Assembly: GCF_026230175.1 (NCBI RefSeq)
Contig: NZ_CP104208.1
Location: 620,001 to 684,000 of the forward strand
Direction: 5' to 3'
DNA length: 64,000 nt
Origin: Desulfovibrio mangrovi
GTDB taxonomy: Bacteria > Desulfobacterota > Desulfovibrionia > Desulfovibrionales > Desulfovibrionaceae
This document shows, piece by piece, positions 36,464 through 46,336 of this stretch. Numbering within the stretch: position 1 is the first letter of the stretch; each line of letters starts with the position of its first letter. The notes beneath the pieces were generated by a model. The model was given only the letters and a program-made list of their open reading frames with translations. It had not been told where the DNA came from and ran no database searches. The position numbers and the translations under genes are program-made.

Positions 36464-37843
36464 ATGCATCAAGCCTCGGAATTGGAAGCGCGTAGCAATG
36501 GAGCCTGCGGGAAGCCGGCAGGACCTGTAATGGGTTGGGCTTTGTTGAGCGTGCCTATGCTGGGGCTGATTTTGCTTGGGGCTCATTCCCTGCGGGCCGG
36601 AACAATGTGGGATCTGTTTGCCGTGCTTGTGGTGGCAGGCCTCTGCCTGACAAGGCAGTCATGGGGGCGGCTCATAGCTGCGCTTGTTCTTCTGGGGGGA
36701 TGCTTTGTCTGGGTGAGGACCGGCATGGGGTTTGTGCAGATGCGCATGATGCTGGGACAGGACTGGATGCGCCTTGCCTGCATCATGGGCGGGGTGACGG
36801 TGTTTTCCTTCGCCGGAGCGCTGGTTCTGCTCTCCGGCCGTGCAGACAGACGGTTTCATGCGCGAAAGAGTACAGCGCTGCCGCAGGCCTTCAGCTTTGC
36901 GCTGACGGCCGTGCTCCTATGGGTTTGCAGGGAGAAGGCGGCCCGTATCAATCTGCTTCTGGCGGATCGTTTCATTCCGGATAGCGGGGTGCTGGAAATA
37001 GCGCTTGTCGCGGTTTACGGGGCTGTTGTCTGCGGTCTTTTGCTGGACCGCAAGAAGGCCCGTAAGGTACGTCCATTTATCTGGGCCATGTTTTCGGCCG
37101 TGTTTTTCGGGCAATTGGCGCTGGGGCTGGCAGGCGTGGAACGTCTGCTCATGACCGGTGATCTGCATCTCCCCGTACCGGCTCTGATCGTTGCCGGTCC
37201 GCTTTTTCGCGGCGGCGGGTTCTTCATGCTCATTCTCTTTGCCGTTTCTGTATTGTTGGTCGGTCCGGCGTGGTGCAGCCATCTCTGTTACATCGGAGCA
37301 TGGGATGACAGGCTGAGTCGTATGCAGCATGGCGCCCCCAAGCCGTTGCCCCGGTGGGCCACGTATTTTCGATGGGGGCTTGCCGCGGTCGTTCTCGGGG
37401 CCGCTTTGGCTATGAGGCTGGCCGGTGTGTCGGTTCTGGTTGCGGTGTGGCTTGCAGCACTGCTTGGATTGGCCGGCGTGACAGTCATGGTTGTTGTCAG
37501 CTCCCGTACAGGAACCATGGCGCATTGTTCCGCATACTGCCCCCTGGGGCTTGTAGGGAACGTGCTTGGCCGCATTTCCCTTTGGCGCTTACGGATTACA
37601 GATCGCTGTACGCGATGCGGTGCCTGTCAGCGTGTCTGCCGTTACAATGCGTTGCCGGATGATGCACTTGAACTGGGCAGGCCGTCCCTGAGCTGTTCTC
37701 TGTGTCGGGATTGTACGACGGTTTGCACCCATGGTGCCATGGAACTGCGATTTCCCGGCCTTTCGTCTGCCACATCCGAGCGGCTGTTTGTTACGATTGC
37801 GGCAACGCTGCATGCTGTATTTGTTGCCGTGGCCCGAATGTAG
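36464..37843 (+). CDS. NapH/polyferredoxin-like integral membrane Fe-S protein
   Basis: A 459 aa protein with about ten membrane segments. The motif GPAWCSHLCYIGAWDD near residue 268 is the NapH/NosR-type C-x3-C-x(3) motif, and a related CSAYCPLG lies near residue 350. The cytosolic C terminus holds two ferredoxin clusters (CTRCGACQRVCRYN and CSLCRDCTTVC). Such proteins carry electrons from quinol to soluble partners. It is coupled to the preceding Fe-S protein gene, so the two likely form a membrane-to-cytosol electron pathway. The terminal acceptor is not apparent. Confidence 0.8.
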   Translation: MHQASELEARSNGACGKPAGPVMGWALLSVPMLGLILLGAHSLRAGTMWDLFAVLVVAGLCLTRQSWGRLIAALVLLGGCFVWVRTGMGFVQMRMMLGQDWMRLACIMGGVTVFSFAGALVLLSGRADRRFHARKSTALPQAFSFALTAVLLWVCREKAARINLLLADRFIPDSGVLEIALVAVYGAVVCGLLLDRKKARKVRPFIWAMFSAVFFGQLALGLAGVERLLMTGDLHLPVPALIVAGPLFRGGGFFMLILFAVSVLLVGPAWCSHLCYIGAWDDRLSRMQHGAPKPLPRWATYFRWGLAAVVLGAALAMRLAGVSVLVAVWLAALLGLAGVTVMVVVSSRTGTMAHCSAYCPLGLVGNVLGRISLWRLRITDRCTRCGACQRVCRYNALPDDALELGRPSLSCSLCRDCTTVCTHGAMELRFPGLSSATSERLFVTIAATLHAVFVAVARM

Positions 37844-37961
37844 CCTGTATCAGGCAACCGGATTTACATCTGCAAAAAGCCTTTACGGTACTGGATGCTT
37901 GTTGTATTAATGGCGACCGTCCTTGGTGCCCTTTGTGGCATGTTAGTATGAACGCCAAAAA

Positions 37962-38576
37962 ATGAATATGAGAAACATTCCAGAGCGATACAAACGAAAG
38001 ATTACCAAGGATGAGATAAACGAGTTGCCCCTTCACAGATATGAGGGGCAGGTGGAACTGGTACGGACGGAAGAAGAACTTGCTGCAGCAGTGCAGCGTA
38101 TGCGGCAGGAAGACCTGCTGGGCTTTGATACCGAAACGCGCCCCACTTTTCGGAAGGGCAAAATAAACCTGCCTTCGCTGGTGCAGTTTGCCTGTAGCGA
38201 TATTGTCTATCTCATTCAGCTGAATTGGCTCCCCTTGACTGATTCAATCAAAGACCTGCTTGCCGATGCTTCGATAGTGAAAACGGGCGTGGCTGTGCGG
38301 GACGACATTAAGGACCTTCAAAAACTGTCCTATTTTGATGATGCCGGGGTGTTGGATTTGGGAGAGGTCGCCCGTTCCATCGGATTGGAAACACACGGGC
38401 TTCGCAATCTTGCAGCAAACCTTTTAGGGGTCCGGATTTCAAAAGGAGCACAATGCTCCAACTGGGCCAGCCGGGAACTGACCACGCAGCAGATACAATA
38501 CGCTGCAACGGATGCGTGGATCAGCAGGGAGATTCATCTTTGCATGGTGTCTCTGGGATTTCTCGGCAACGAGTAG
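37962..38576 (+). CDS. 3'-5' exonuclease, DEDDy type (RNase D-like)
   Basis: A 204 aa protein. Exo I motif is LGFDTETRP, Exo II is VKTGVAVRDDIKDL and Exo III is IQYAATDAWISREIH with the Tyr and Asp of the DEDDy class. No HRDC domain is present, so it is the short single-domain form. It degrades single-stranded RNA or DNA from the 3' end. It stands alone, followed by a strong terminator. Substrate preference is not shown by the sequence. Confidence 0.85.
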   Translation: MNMRNIPERYKRKITKDEINELPLHRYEGQVELVRTEEELAAAVQRMRQEDLLGFDTETRPTFRKGKINLPSLVQFACSDIVYLIQLNWLPLTDSIKDLLADASIVKTGVAVRDDIKDLQKLSYFDDAGVLDLGEVARSIGLETHGLRNLAANLLGVRISKGAQCSNWASRELTTQQIQYAATDAWISREIHLCMVSLGFLGNE

Positions 38577-38616
38577 TACGTGTAACCTGCTTGTCACGTA
38601 ACCTTTTCAAGGTGAC

Positions 38617-38653
38617 AAAAAAGGCCGGAACAGTTTTGTTCCGGCCTTTTTTG
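38617..38653 (+). terminator. Intrinsic terminator after the exonuclease gene
   Basis: AAAAAAGGCCGGAACA, loop, TGTTCCGGCCTTTTTT, with a T-run on both strands. Confidence 0.9.
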
Positions 38654-38739
38654 TTTCCTTGTCACGCCATTTTGCTTTTTAACAACAAGAGGTAGTAATT
38701 AAAGGAAGTGTTGTGTATTTTGCAGAAAGGCTCTGCCAA

Positions 38740-38779
38740 ATGTCACACATATGTAACGCAGTTTGCATATTTCCGTCAC
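38740..38779 (+). promoter_or_regulatory. Pho-box-like direct repeats upstream of the response regulator
   Basis: ATGTCAC (38740-38746), ATGTAAC (38751-38757) and CCGTCAC (38773-38779) lie in steps of 11 and 22 bases. PhoB sites are 7-base repeats with an 11-base period. The regulator probably controls its own operon. Confidence 0.55.
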
Positions 38780-38822
38780 GGGTTACTGGTTTATCTGCTC
38801 TCGTACTACCGGAGGAAATTGA

Positions 38823-39512
38823 ATGACCAAGGAAAAGATTCTCGTTGTCGAGGATGATGAAGATATTCTTCAGCTCCTGACGTTCACCTTCGAATCAGCC
38901 GGATTCGATGTGCGCACAGCCTCAACCGGACGCGATGGCGTGACCAAGGCCGTGAGCTTTCGTCCTGATCTTGTCCTGCTGGATCTTATGCTACCCGGCA
39001 TGAGTGGTCTGGATGTCTGCAAGGAGCTGCGCAGGAATCCCGATCTGGCCTCGGTTCCGGTCATCATGCTTACCGCCCGTGGCGAAGAGGTGGACAGGAT
39101 CGTCGGTCTCGAGCTTGGAGCTGACGACTACATCGTCAAGCCTTTCAGCCCCCGCGAGCTTGTCTTGCGTATCAATGCGGTGCTCAGAAGAACCAGGGGG
39201 CCGGAAGAGCCGGTGGTCCGTACGCATCTTGGGATAGACGGACTATCCATAGATATGGATGCCCACCGTGTCGAGATTGACGGCGAGGAAGCGCAACTCA
39301 CCGCAACCGAATTCAAGCTGCTCACCGAGCTTCTGAAGAACAAGGGGCGGGTGCGTACCCGTGACCAGCTGCTGAATACGGTATGGGGGTACGAGTTCGA
39401 AGGGTATGCGCGTACGGTTGATACCCATGTGCGCAGACTGCGCCAGAAAATCGGATCGTATGCAGATTACATAGAAACCATTCGAGGAGTCGGCTACCGT
39501 TTCAAGGACTAG
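38823..39512 (+). CDS. phoB: PhoB-type response regulator
   Basis: A 229 aa protein. The receiver domain (1-120) has VEDDEDI, phospho-acceptor Asp in LVLLDLMLPG, Thr in MLTARGE and Lys in DDYIVKPF. The OmpR-type winged helix follows (about 135-229: LTATEFKLLTELLKNKGRVRTRDQLL, then RTVDTHVRRLRQKIG). GGAGG lies upstream of the ATG. It heads the phoB-pstB-phoU operon and so should govern the phosphate-starvation response. No phoR kinase gene is adjacent, which is unusual. Confidence 0.88.
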   Translation: MTKEKILVVEDDEDILQLLTFTFESAGFDVRTASTGRDGVTKAVSFRPDLVLLDLMLPGMSGLDVCKELRRNPDLASVPVIMLTARGEEVDRIVGLELGADDYIVKPFSPRELVLRINAVLRRTRGPEEPVVRTHLGIDGLSIDMDAHRVEIDGEEAQLTATEFKLLTELLKNKGRVRTRDQLLNTVWGYEFEGYARTVDTHVRRLRQKIGSYADYIETIRGVGYRFKD

Positions 39513-39551
39513 CCGCCTGTTTGTCAGAGCCTCACTCAATTGGACCAACGC

Positions 39552-40301
39552 ATGAAAATGTATTCCAAAGACCTGAACTTCTACTACGGTGATTTTCAGG
39601 CGCTTCATGGCGTTAATCTGGAATTCGAGAAGAACCAGGTTACCGCCCTTATCGGGCCTTCCGGTTGTGGTAAATCCACCTACCTGCGCTGTCTTAACCG
39701 CATGAACGACCTTATTCCCATTTCGCGGGTGGAAGGCGAGATCATGCTGGAAGGCATGAATATTTACGATCCCAAGGTGGATGTAGTAGAGTTGCGCCGT
39801 CGTGTGGGCATGGTGTTCCAGAAGCCCAACCCCTTTCCGAAGACCATTTTCGAGAACGTGGCCTACGGCCTTCGCGTAAACGGCGTAAAGGACAAAACGT
39901 ATCTTGCCGATAAAGTGGAAGAAAGCTTGCGGCACGCCGCGTTGTGGGAAGAAGTGAAGGACCGCCTGAATTCATCGGCGCTGGGGCTTTCCGGTGGGCA
40001 GCAGCAGCGTTTGTGCATTGCCCGCGCTCTTGCCGTTGAGCCGGAGGTGCTGCTTATGGACGAGCCTGCTTCGGCGCTTGACCCCATCGCCACTCAGAAG
40101 ATTGAAGAACTGATTCATACGCTGAAGAAGAATTACACGATCATCATCGTGACACACAGTATGCAGCAGGCTGCGCGCGTTTCCGACGTGACGGCATTCT
40201 TCTACATGGGACGCCTCATTGAAGTGGGCGATACCGAGAAGATGTTCACGAGACCCGGTAACAAGCAGACGGAAGACTATATTACGGGCCGGTTCGGCTA
40301 G
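39552..40301 (+). CDS. pstB: Phosphate ABC transporter ATP-binding protein PstB
   Basis: A 249 aa protein. [23 protein letters not shown] is the PstB N terminus; an in-frame TTG at 39540 is less likely. Walker A is GPSGCGKST, with [11 protein letters not shown] after it, which is specific to PstB. The signature is [14 protein letters not shown] and Walker B is [13 protein letters not shown]. It energises high-affinity phosphate uptake with PstSCA, whose genes are not in this window. It ends 11 bases before phoU. Confidence 0.95.
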   Translation: MKMYSKDLNFYYGDFQALHGVNLEFEKNQVTALIGPSGCGKSTYLRCLNRMNDLIPISRVEGEIMLEGMNIYDPKVDVVELRRRVGMVFQKPNPFPKTIFENVAYGLRVNGVKDKTYLADKVEESLRHAALWEEVKDRLNSSALGLSGGQQQRLCIARALAVEPEVLLMDEPASALDPIATQKIEELIHTLKKNYTIIIVTHSMQQAARVSDVTAFFYMGRLIEVGDTEKMFTRPGNKQTEDYITGRFG

Positions 40302-40312
40302 GAGATACAGTT

Positions 40313-40972
40313 ATGGAAACGCATTTTCATGGCCAGCTTGAAAAGATGCGCATCAAAGCGCTCGAAATGGCGGCCCATGCACAGATAGCCATTGAAGACG
40401 CCTGCAAGGCGCTGTTGACCCGTGACGGCGATCTGGCGCAGAAAGTCATTGATGGCGACCTGCTCATCAACCAGCTTGAGTGTGAAATTGACGACATGAG
40501 CCTTCGTCTGCTTGCGCTTGATCAGCCCATGGCGGTTGACCTGCGTTCCATTGTCGGCATCATGCGGGTTTCCGTTAACCTTGAGCGTGTTGGCGACGAA
40601 GCCGTGAACATTGCCGAGAAGGCCATGTTCTTGTCTTCCCGGCCGCCCCTGCCGTTTCACGATCAGCTCAAGGCTCTGAGCGACACGGCGCTTGAAATGT
40701 TCCGTGCGGCCATCACCGCCTTTCGTGAAGGCAATCCGGACCTCGGCCGGGACATCTGCCGCTGGGACAGCCACTGTAATGCTCAGGATGTGCAGGTCAT
40801 CAAGGATCTGGTGAACTACATGGGGACGGAGGCTCCCGCTGTGGAGCGTGCCGTGAACACTGTTCTCACCTCCCGTAGCCTTGAGCGCGTGGGCGATCTT
40901 TCCACGAACATTGCGGAGGCCGTGGTATTCATTGTGGAAGGCGTGAGCATAAAACACCGCATTTGCCGCTAG
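40313..40972 (+). CDS. phoU: Phosphate uptake regulator PhoU
   Basis: A 219 aa protein made of two PhoU three-helix repeats. The acidic metal-binding motifs are VDLRSIVGIMRVSVNLERVGDEAVNIAE and, in the second repeat, SRSLERVGDLSTNIAEAVVF. PhoU links the Pst transporter to PhoR/PhoB signalling and dampens phosphate uptake. It is the last gene of the operon, followed by a terminator. Confidence 0.95.
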   Translation: METHFHGQLEKMRIKALEMAAHAQIAIEDACKALLTRDGDLAQKVIDGDLLINQLECEIDDMSLRLLALDQPMAVDLRSIVGIMRVSVNLERVGDEAVNIAEKAMFLSSRPPLPFHDQLKALSDTALEMFRAAITAFREGNPDLGRDICRWDSHCNAQDVQVIKDLVNYMGTEAPAVERAVNTVLTSRSLERVGDLSTNIAEAVVFIVEGVSIKHRICR

Positions 40973-40994
40973 AAAGTAAGTTGATTGTTCTCAT

Positions 40995-41027
40995 ACGGCG
41001 CCCTCGCATGGGGGCGCCGTTTTTTTA
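40995..41027 (+). terminator. Intrinsic terminator of phoB-pstB-phoU
   Basis: ACGGCGCCC/GGGCGCCGT with eight T after the stem. Confidence 0.9.
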
Positions 41028-41119
41028 TTTTCGTCTCCCTCTATGCAAGCGGGGAGTGCTCGCGTATATTTGGGTACATTCATGAGAAGACCGTGCTTTG
41101 CGGTATGAAGGAGATGACA

Positions 41120-41359
41120 ATGACCAAGACTGGTAAACGTAAAGTCGAGCTGCCCATCAAGCCTGAAGAAGTTCCCGCCATGCTGAAGCAGCTGGGCGAA
41201 CAGGCTGAACAGGGTAAGCTTGTCCTTGGCAACAAGGAAATTGAAGTGGACGAGTATGACACCTTCTCCGTGTCGTTCCGTCAGACCAAGGCCGGTATGC
41301 GCCTTCGTGTGAAGGTGAAGTACGGCAAGGCCGAACAGGATGATGATTCCGACGATTAG
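41120..41359 (+). CDS. Small amphi-Trp-like domain protein
   Basis: A 79 aa protein. The start at 41120 is set by AAGGAG 6 bases upstream; the open frame extends further up but runs through the phoU terminator. The sequence KRKVELPIKPEEVPAMLKQLGEQAEQGKLVLGNKEIEVDEY resembles the amphi-Trp domain, a short alpha/beta module. The end is acidic (EQDDDSDD). It is cytosolic. The function of this family is not well described. It stands alone and ends at a terminator. Confidence 0.7.
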   Translation: MTKTGKRKVELPIKPEEVPAMLKQLGEQAEQGKLVLGNKEIEVDEYDTFSVSFRQTKAGMRLRVKVKYGKAEQDDDSDD

Positions 41360-41386
41360 TCGTCGCAGGATATATTCCTTTGAGAG

Positions 41387-41418
41387 AAGCGCCCCGCAAA
41401 AGCGGGGCGCTTTGTTTT
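41387..41418 (+). terminator. Intrinsic terminator after the amphi-Trp-like gene
   Basis: AAGCGCCCCGC, loop AAAA, GCGGGGCGCTT, then TGTTTT. Confidence 0.82.
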
Positions 41419-41540
41419 GTGGTGCAGTAATTTGTGCAGGTTCCAACTGGCTAATTTATTTCTTTATAATAGACAGGTTAGGACTTTGTGATACGTTGTG
41501 TCAGATATAGAGGGCATTATTTGTTGAAAGGACTCTGGCC

Positions 41541-42323
41541 GTGAAGAAATGGTTGTATCTCTTTATTGCTGTATTCGTGGCAGCAGGATGTGTCTGCAGG
41601 ACGGCATCTCCAGTATTGGCGATGCAGGTCTGTATTTCAGGGCGTGTGCCCTACGAGTATGTCACGGAATCAGGATATGCCGGTGTAAGCATGGAGATAT
41701 TTGCAGAGATTCATCAGAGGATGGGGGAAGAAGAGCTTTGCCTTTCCCAGGTTCCGTGGAACAGGGGGCTTCGGTCAGTGGAAGAGGGACTCTGCGAGGT
41801 CTTGCTTTCCGGTGTATGGGATGAGGAGCGGGAAAAACGATGGAGCTTTCCGAAACAGCCCATTGGTAGCATAGCGTGGCAGTTCTTTGCCAGAGAGCCA
41901 GGGGTTGCGTTAAAAGGTTCGTGGGGAGGTGTGCGCGGTTTCTCTTACCCTTCTGCGTTATACTTGCAGGTGGAAGGTTTACGGCGTGATGTGGATGCCC
42001 CGACACAGGAGAGTTTGGTAGAGAAGCTGATCAACGGACGGACTGATCTTGTTGCCATTGAATTGGGGAGTGCACAGATCCTTGCAAAGGAGTTGGGAGT
42101 TACACTATACCCCGTCGGCAAGCGGATTTATGTGCCGCTGTTTGCTTTTTTCAATAAGAATGTGCCCCAGAGCGTGATTGATCATTTTGACGAAGTGACC
42201 AGCAGGTTGTGGGATGAAGGTTTTATTGCGCGGGTGTATGAGAAATACGGGTTGATCCGGCCCCATTTGGCATCTCGTGATATATTGATAATGGATGAGG
42301 AGTATCCTCCTGTTACTCCATAG
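41541..42323 (+). CDS. Orphan substrate-binding protein, SBP_bac_3 type (possible lipoprotein)
   Basis: A 260 aa protein. The N terminus MKKWLYLFIAVFVAAGC ends in a lipobox-like AAGC, so it may be a lipoprotein; otherwise it is cleaved near residue 27. The mature part follows the SBP_bac_3 pattern: ISGRVPYEYVTESGYAGVSMEIFAEI, VPWNRGLRSVEEG, and late IARVYEKYGL. No transporter subunits are near. It is one of four solitary binding proteins in this window. The ligand is unknown. Confidence 0.78.
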   Translation: MKKWLYLFIAVFVAAGCVCRTASPVLAMQVCISGRVPYEYVTESGYAGVSMEIFAEIHQRMGEEELCLSQVPWNRGLRSVEEGLCEVLLSGVWDEEREKRWSFPKQPIGSIAWQFFAREPGVALKGSWGGVRGFSYPSALYLQVEGLRRDVDAPTQESLVEKLINGRTDLVAIELGSAQILAKELGVTLYPVGKRIYVPLFAFFNKNVPQSVIDHFDEVTSRLWDEGFIARVYEKYGLIRPHLASRDILIMDEEYPPVTP

Positions 42324-42353
42324 AATCATAGTGCTTCCCAGAGTGTTGTTCAT

Positions 42354-42383
42354 AAAAAAACGCCCCGCAATGCGGGGCGTTTC
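42354..42383. terminator. Bidirectional terminator (alaS and the binding-protein gene)
   Basis: AAAAAAACGCCCCGC, loop AAT, GCGGGGCGTTTCT. The stronger T-run is on the minus strand, serving alaS. Confidence 0.85.
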
Positions 42384-42405
42384 TATTTATCACCAGAGGC
42401 ACGGG

Positions 42406-45051
42406 CTAGGCGTTGAGCAGTTCCTTCAGTTTGGCGAAGGCGGCATCAATGCCGGCAGGGTTATTGCCGCCAGCCTGGGCCATATCGGGGCGTCCGCCGC
42501 CCTTGCCGCCCACTTCGGCTGCAATGGCGCCGACGATGGCACCAGCCTTGAAGCGGTCGGTCAGGTCCTTGGTCACGGCCACGAGCAGGGTCACCTTGTT
42601 GTCTTCCTCAACGGAGGCAAGGCAGGCAATGCCGGAACCGATCTTGGAACGGACATCGTCCATCAGCGTGCGCAGGGCGTTCACGTTGGGGGCGTCCACC
42701 TTGGCAGCCAGCACCTTCACGCCGTTCACTTCTGCTACGTTGTCCATCAGGTCGCCGCCCTGACCGGAAGCCGCCTTGGCAGCCATGCGTTCCATCTCCT
42801 TGCGCTGGGTGCGCAGCTCCTGCTGCAGCGCCTGCACACGGGGAGCAACCTGACCGGGCTTGCCCTTGACGAGGCCTGCCACTTCCTGCAGTTCCGCGCG
42901 CTGATCCATGACCAGCTTGAGAGCGTTCCAGCCGGTGACGGCTTCGATACGACGGATACCTGCGGCAACGCCGCCTTCGGAGACGATGAAGAAGGAACCT
43001 GCCTGACCGGTGGCGCGCAGGTGCGTACCGCCACACAGTTCCACGGATTCGTTTTCCACGGATACGACGCGGACGTCTGCGGCATACTTCTCGCCGAAGA
43101 GAGCCATGGCACCCTTGGCGACAGCATCGTTGTAAGACATCTCTGCGGTGGCGAGCGGGACGTCGGCCATGATGGCGCGGTTCACGTCATTTTCGATGGC
43201 AACCAACTCTTCGGGCGTCAGCGCGGAAATGTGGGTAAAGTCGAAACGCAGGCGGTCGGGACCCACGAGGGAGCCGGACTGCTTGACGTGATCGCCCAGA
43301 ATGCGGCGCAGGGAGGCGTGGAGCAGGTGTGTGCAGGTATGGTTGCGGGCGGAGGCGATGCGGTCGCCTTCAGCCACTTCCATGCTGACAGCCTGGTTTT
43401 CGAAGATTTCACCTTCTGCAATTTCAACTTCATGCACGGTGAGCTCGGCATTGGGCTTGAGCGTGTTGAGCACGTTGGCCTTGCCGGTTTCGCCGATGAT
43501 GACGCCAAGGTCGCCCATCTGACCGCCGGATTCGCCGTAGAAAGGCGTGCGGTTGGTGACGATGTAACCCTTGGTGCCCTTGGGCAGCGTATCCACGGCT
43601 TCGGCTTCTGCATTCATGAGCACGGCAATGCGAGCCTCGCCCTTGAGGAAGTCGTAACCGATGAATTCGCTGCGCAGACCTTCTTCAAGCAGAGACTGGA
43701 AGCGGGCGGCGAGGGTTTCCTTGCCACCGGCCTTCCATGCGGCCTTGGCGCGCTGCTTCTGTTCCTGCATGCAGGCCTTGAAGCCATCTTCGTCCACGGT
43801 AAAGCCGCGCTTTTCAGCAACGTCGTTCACGATGTCGAGGGGGAAGCCAAAGGTGTCATACAGCTTGAAGGCGGTTTCGCCCTGCACTTCGGACTTGCCG
43901 GCAGCCTTGAGGGCGGCCAGTTCGTCTTCCAGCATGGCAAGGCCCTTGTCGAGGGTCTTGTTGAAGCGTTCTTCTTCTTCCGTCACCACGCGGGCCATGA
44001 AGTCGGCGTTTTCGCGCAGTTCGGGATAGTGCTCGCCCATGATGTCCACGATCTTGAGGGCGGTCTTGTAAAGATAGGTGCCGGTAAGGCCGATCATGCG
44101 GCCGAAGCGGTAGGCGCGGCGGATGAGGCGGCGCAGCACGTAGCCGCGGCCTTCGTTGGAGGGCAGAATGCCGTCTGCGATCATGAAGGCGATGGCACGG
44201 CTGTGGTCGGCGATAACGCGCAGGGCGGTATCCACGTCGTCATTCTGCTTGCGGTACTGCACACCGGCCAGTTCGGCGGTGTAGCCGATGATGGCCTGGA
44301 ACAGGTCGGTATCATAGTTGGAGTTCACGCCCTGACATACGGCGGCAATGCGCTCAAGACCCATACCCGTGTCGATGGAGGGGTTGGGCAGGGGGGTGCG
44401 GGTGCCGTCTGCGGCCTGATCGAACTGCATGAACACGAGGTTCCAGATTTCGAGGAAGCGGTCGCAGTCGCAGGAGCCGATGCCGCAGTTGGGACCGCAG
44501 GTCATGTGCTCGCCCTGATCCACGTGGATTTCGGTGCAGGGACCGCAGGGGCCGGTATCGCCCATGGACCAGAAGTTGTCCTTCTCGCCGAGACGGAAGA
44601 TGCGCTCTGCGGGCACTCCGGCTTCGGACTGCCACAGGGCGTGCGCTTCATCGTCATCATTGTAGATGGTGATGTAGAGATTTTCCTTGGGCAGCTTCAG
44701 GTCTTCGGTGATGAATTCCCATGCGAAGCGGATGGCGTCCTTCTTGAAATAGTCGCCGAAGCTGAAGTTGCCCAGCATTTCGAAGAAGGTGTGGTGGCGT
44801 GCGGTACGGCCCACGTTTTCAAGGTCGTTGTGCTTGCCGCCTACGCGCAGACACTTCTGGGACGTGGTGGCGCGAACATAGCCGCGCTTTTCCTGGCCGA
44901 GGAAGGTCTTCTTGAACTGCACCATGCCCGCGTTGGTAAAGAGCAGGGTGGGGTCGTCGTTGGGGATGAGTGCGGAAGAGGCGACGACTTCGTGTCCCTT
45001 CGACTTGAAATAGTTGAGGAATCTGGTGCGAATTTCGTTTGCGGTAATCAC
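42406..45051 (-). CDS. alaS: Alanine-tRNA ligase
   Basis: An 881 aa protein of usual length. The GTG at 45051 is chosen because AAGGGAG lies upstream and the product begins [23 protein letters not shown], the AlaRS N terminus. The class II catalytic core has [15 protein letters not shown] and [22 protein letters not shown]. The editing domain holds [13 protein letters not shown] and [11 protein letters not shown] with the zinc-binding Cys and His. The C-Ala domain ends with [14 protein letters not shown]. It charges tRNA-Ala in the cytosol. It lies downstream of recA on the same strand. Confidence 0.97.
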   Translation of the reverse strand: MITANEIRTRFLNYFKSKGHEVVASSALIPNDDPTLLFTNAGMVQFKKTFLGQEKRGYVRATTSQKCLRVGGKHNDLENVGRTARHHTFFEMLGNFSFGDYFKKDAIRFAWEFITEDLKLPKENLYITIYNDDDEAHALWQSEAGVPAERIFRLGEKDNFWSMGDTGPCGPCTEIHVDQGEHMTCGPNCGIGSCDCDRFLEIWNLVFMQFDQAADGTRTPLPNPSIDTGMGLERIAAVCQGVNSNYDTDLFQAIIGYTAELAGVQYRKQNDDVDTALRVIADHSRAIAFMIADGILPSNEGRGYVLRRLIRRAYRFGRMIGLTGTYLYKTALKIVDIMGEHYPELRENADFMARVVTEEEERFNKTLDKGLAMLEDELAALKAAGKSEVQGETAFKLYDTFGFPLDIVNDVAEKRGFTVDEDGFKACMQEQKQRAKAAWKAGGKETLAARFQSLLEEGLRSEFIGYDFLKGEARIAVLMNAEAEAVDTLPKGTKGYIVTNRTPFYGESGGQMGDLGVIIGETGKANVLNTLKPNAELTVHEVEIAEGEIFENQAVSMEVAEGDRIASARNHTCTHLLHASLRRILGDHVKQSGSLVGPDRLRFDFTHISALTPEELVAIENDVNRAIMADVPLATAEMSYNDAVAKGAMALFGEKYAADVRVVSVENESVELCGGTHLRATGQAGSFFIVSEGGVAAGIRRIEAVTGWNALKLVMDQRAELQEVAGLVKGKPGQVAPRVQALQQELRTQRKEMERMAAKAASGQGGDLMDNVAEVNGVKVLAAKVDAPNVNALRTLMDDVRSKIGSGIACLASVEEDNKVTLLVAVTKDLTDRFKAGAIVGAIAAEVGGKGGGRPDMAQAGGNNPAGIDAAFAKLKELLNA

Positions 45052-45108
45052 TGTTGGCTCCCTTGAAAAAACTCTATCTGGCATCGTCCCGGCATTTGGC
45101 GGAGTAGA

Positions 45109-45141
45109 CGAACGCCGCCCATGGGCGGCGTTCGGTTTTTT
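45109..45141 (+). terminator. Terminator-like hairpin oriented against the recA-alaS direction
   Basis: CGAACGCCGCCC/GGGCGGCGTTCG, a perfect 12 bp stem, then GTTTTTT on the plus strand. On the minus strand, where recA and alaS run, no T-run follows. It may stop antisense transcripts, or act on the minus strand only as an RNA hairpin. Confidence 0.6.
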
Positions 45142-45164
45142 CGTCTTGTGCCGGCGTGTTATTG

Positions 45165-46211
45165 CTATTCGGCAATTGCTTCTTCGGCGATCGGTTCCTT
45201 CACGCCGAAGTGGGTGAGTAGCTTGTCTTCAATCTGTTTGGCAAGCGCTTCATTCTCCTGCAGCAGCAGGCGAACGTTTTCCTTGCCCTGACCCAGACGT
45301 TCGGACCCGAAGGCGTACCACGCGCCGCTCTTGTCGATGATGTTGTTTTCAACACCAAGGTCGATCAGTTCGCCCAGCCGTGAGATGCCCTGACCGTACA
45401 GGATGTCGAAGTTGGCTTCGCGGAAAGGCGGTGCCACCTTGTTTTTCACGATCTTGGCGCGCACGCGGTTGCCGTATACCTCTTCCTTGTCCTTCAGGGA
45501 CTGGATGCGGCGTACGTCTATGCGGATGGAGCAGTAGAACTTGAGCGCGTTACCACCGGTGGTGGTTTCGGGGTTGCCGTAACCCATCGTGCCGATCTTC
45601 ATGCGGATCTGGTTGATGAAGATAACGCTGGCGCGGGACTTGTGGATGGTGCCGGTGAGCTTACGCATGGCGTGCGACATGAGGCGCGCCTGACTGCCTA
45701 CCTGCGTTTCACCCATGTTGCCTTCCAGTTCCGACTGGGGAATCAGTGCGGCTACGGAGTCCACGACAATGACGTCAACGGCGCCTGAACGGACGAGCAT
45801 GTCGGCCACGTCCAGAGCCTGTTCGCCGTAGTCGGGCTGCGAGATGAGCAGCTCTTCGGTGTTGACGCCGAGACGCTTGGCATAGGAAGGGTCAAGGGCG
45901 TGTTCTGCGTCGATGAAGGCTGCGGTGCCACCCTGCTTTTGGCATTCGGCAATGATGTGCAAGGCAAGGGTTGTCTTACCGGAAGATTCAGGGCCGAAGA
46001 TCTCCGTAACACGGCCGCGCGGAATGCCGCCGACGCCCAGGGCAAGGTCCAGTCCGATGGAACCTGACGGGATGACGGGGATGCTGACATGCGCGCTGTC
46101 GTCAAGGCGCATGACCGAGCCTTGTCCGTATTTGCGTTCAATGGAGCTGAGTGCGGTATTCAGCGCGTCGCGGCGCAGGTCTTCGGGATTCTGAGCGGGT
46201 TTTTTTGCCAT
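45165..46211 (-). CDS. recA: Recombinase RecA
   Basis: A 348 aa protein. Walker A is GPESSGKTT, then [15 protein letters not shown], and the DNA-binding loop L2 region [23 protein letters not shown]. The N terminus [19 protein letters not shown] is typical. It forms filaments on single-stranded DNA for repair, and triggers LexA cleavage in the SOS response. A candidate operator lies about 130 bases upstream (separate entry). The C terminus is acidic and ends in a short repeated EEAIAE, as is common. Confidence 0.98.
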   Translation of the reverse strand: MAKKPAQNPEDLRRDALNTALSSIERKYGQGSVMRLDDSAHVSIPVIPSGSIGLDLALGVGGIPRGRVTEIFGPESSGKTTLALHIIAECQKQGGTAAFIDAEHALDPSYAKRLGVNTEELLISQPDYGEQALDVADMLVRSGAVDVIVVDSVAALIPQSELEGNMGETQVGSQARLMSHAMRKLTGTIHKSRASVIFINQIRMKIGTMGYGNPETTTGGNALKFYCSIRIDVRRIQSLKDKEEVYGNRVRAKIVKNKVAPPFREANFDILYGQGISRLGELIDLGVENNIIDKSGAWYAFGSERLGQGKENVRLLLQENEALAKQIEDKLLTHFGVKEPIAEEAIAE

Positions 46212-46336
46212 TGGCTATGGTCTCCGGTGCGGATGGATGTTCATTCTGAGCCCTGTTTCCATACCAGAAGGCAGCGCGCTGGGCAACTTCTCTTCCGCAT
46301 GCCGTAGTGCGGGATTCCGCAAAATCATGTTTATAA

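Noticed and set aside
42295-45066. A 923-codon open frame on the plus strand opposite alaS
   Set aside because: It is a mirror of the strongly biased alaS codons. It has no family motifs or ribosome binding site, and the alaS reading is certain.
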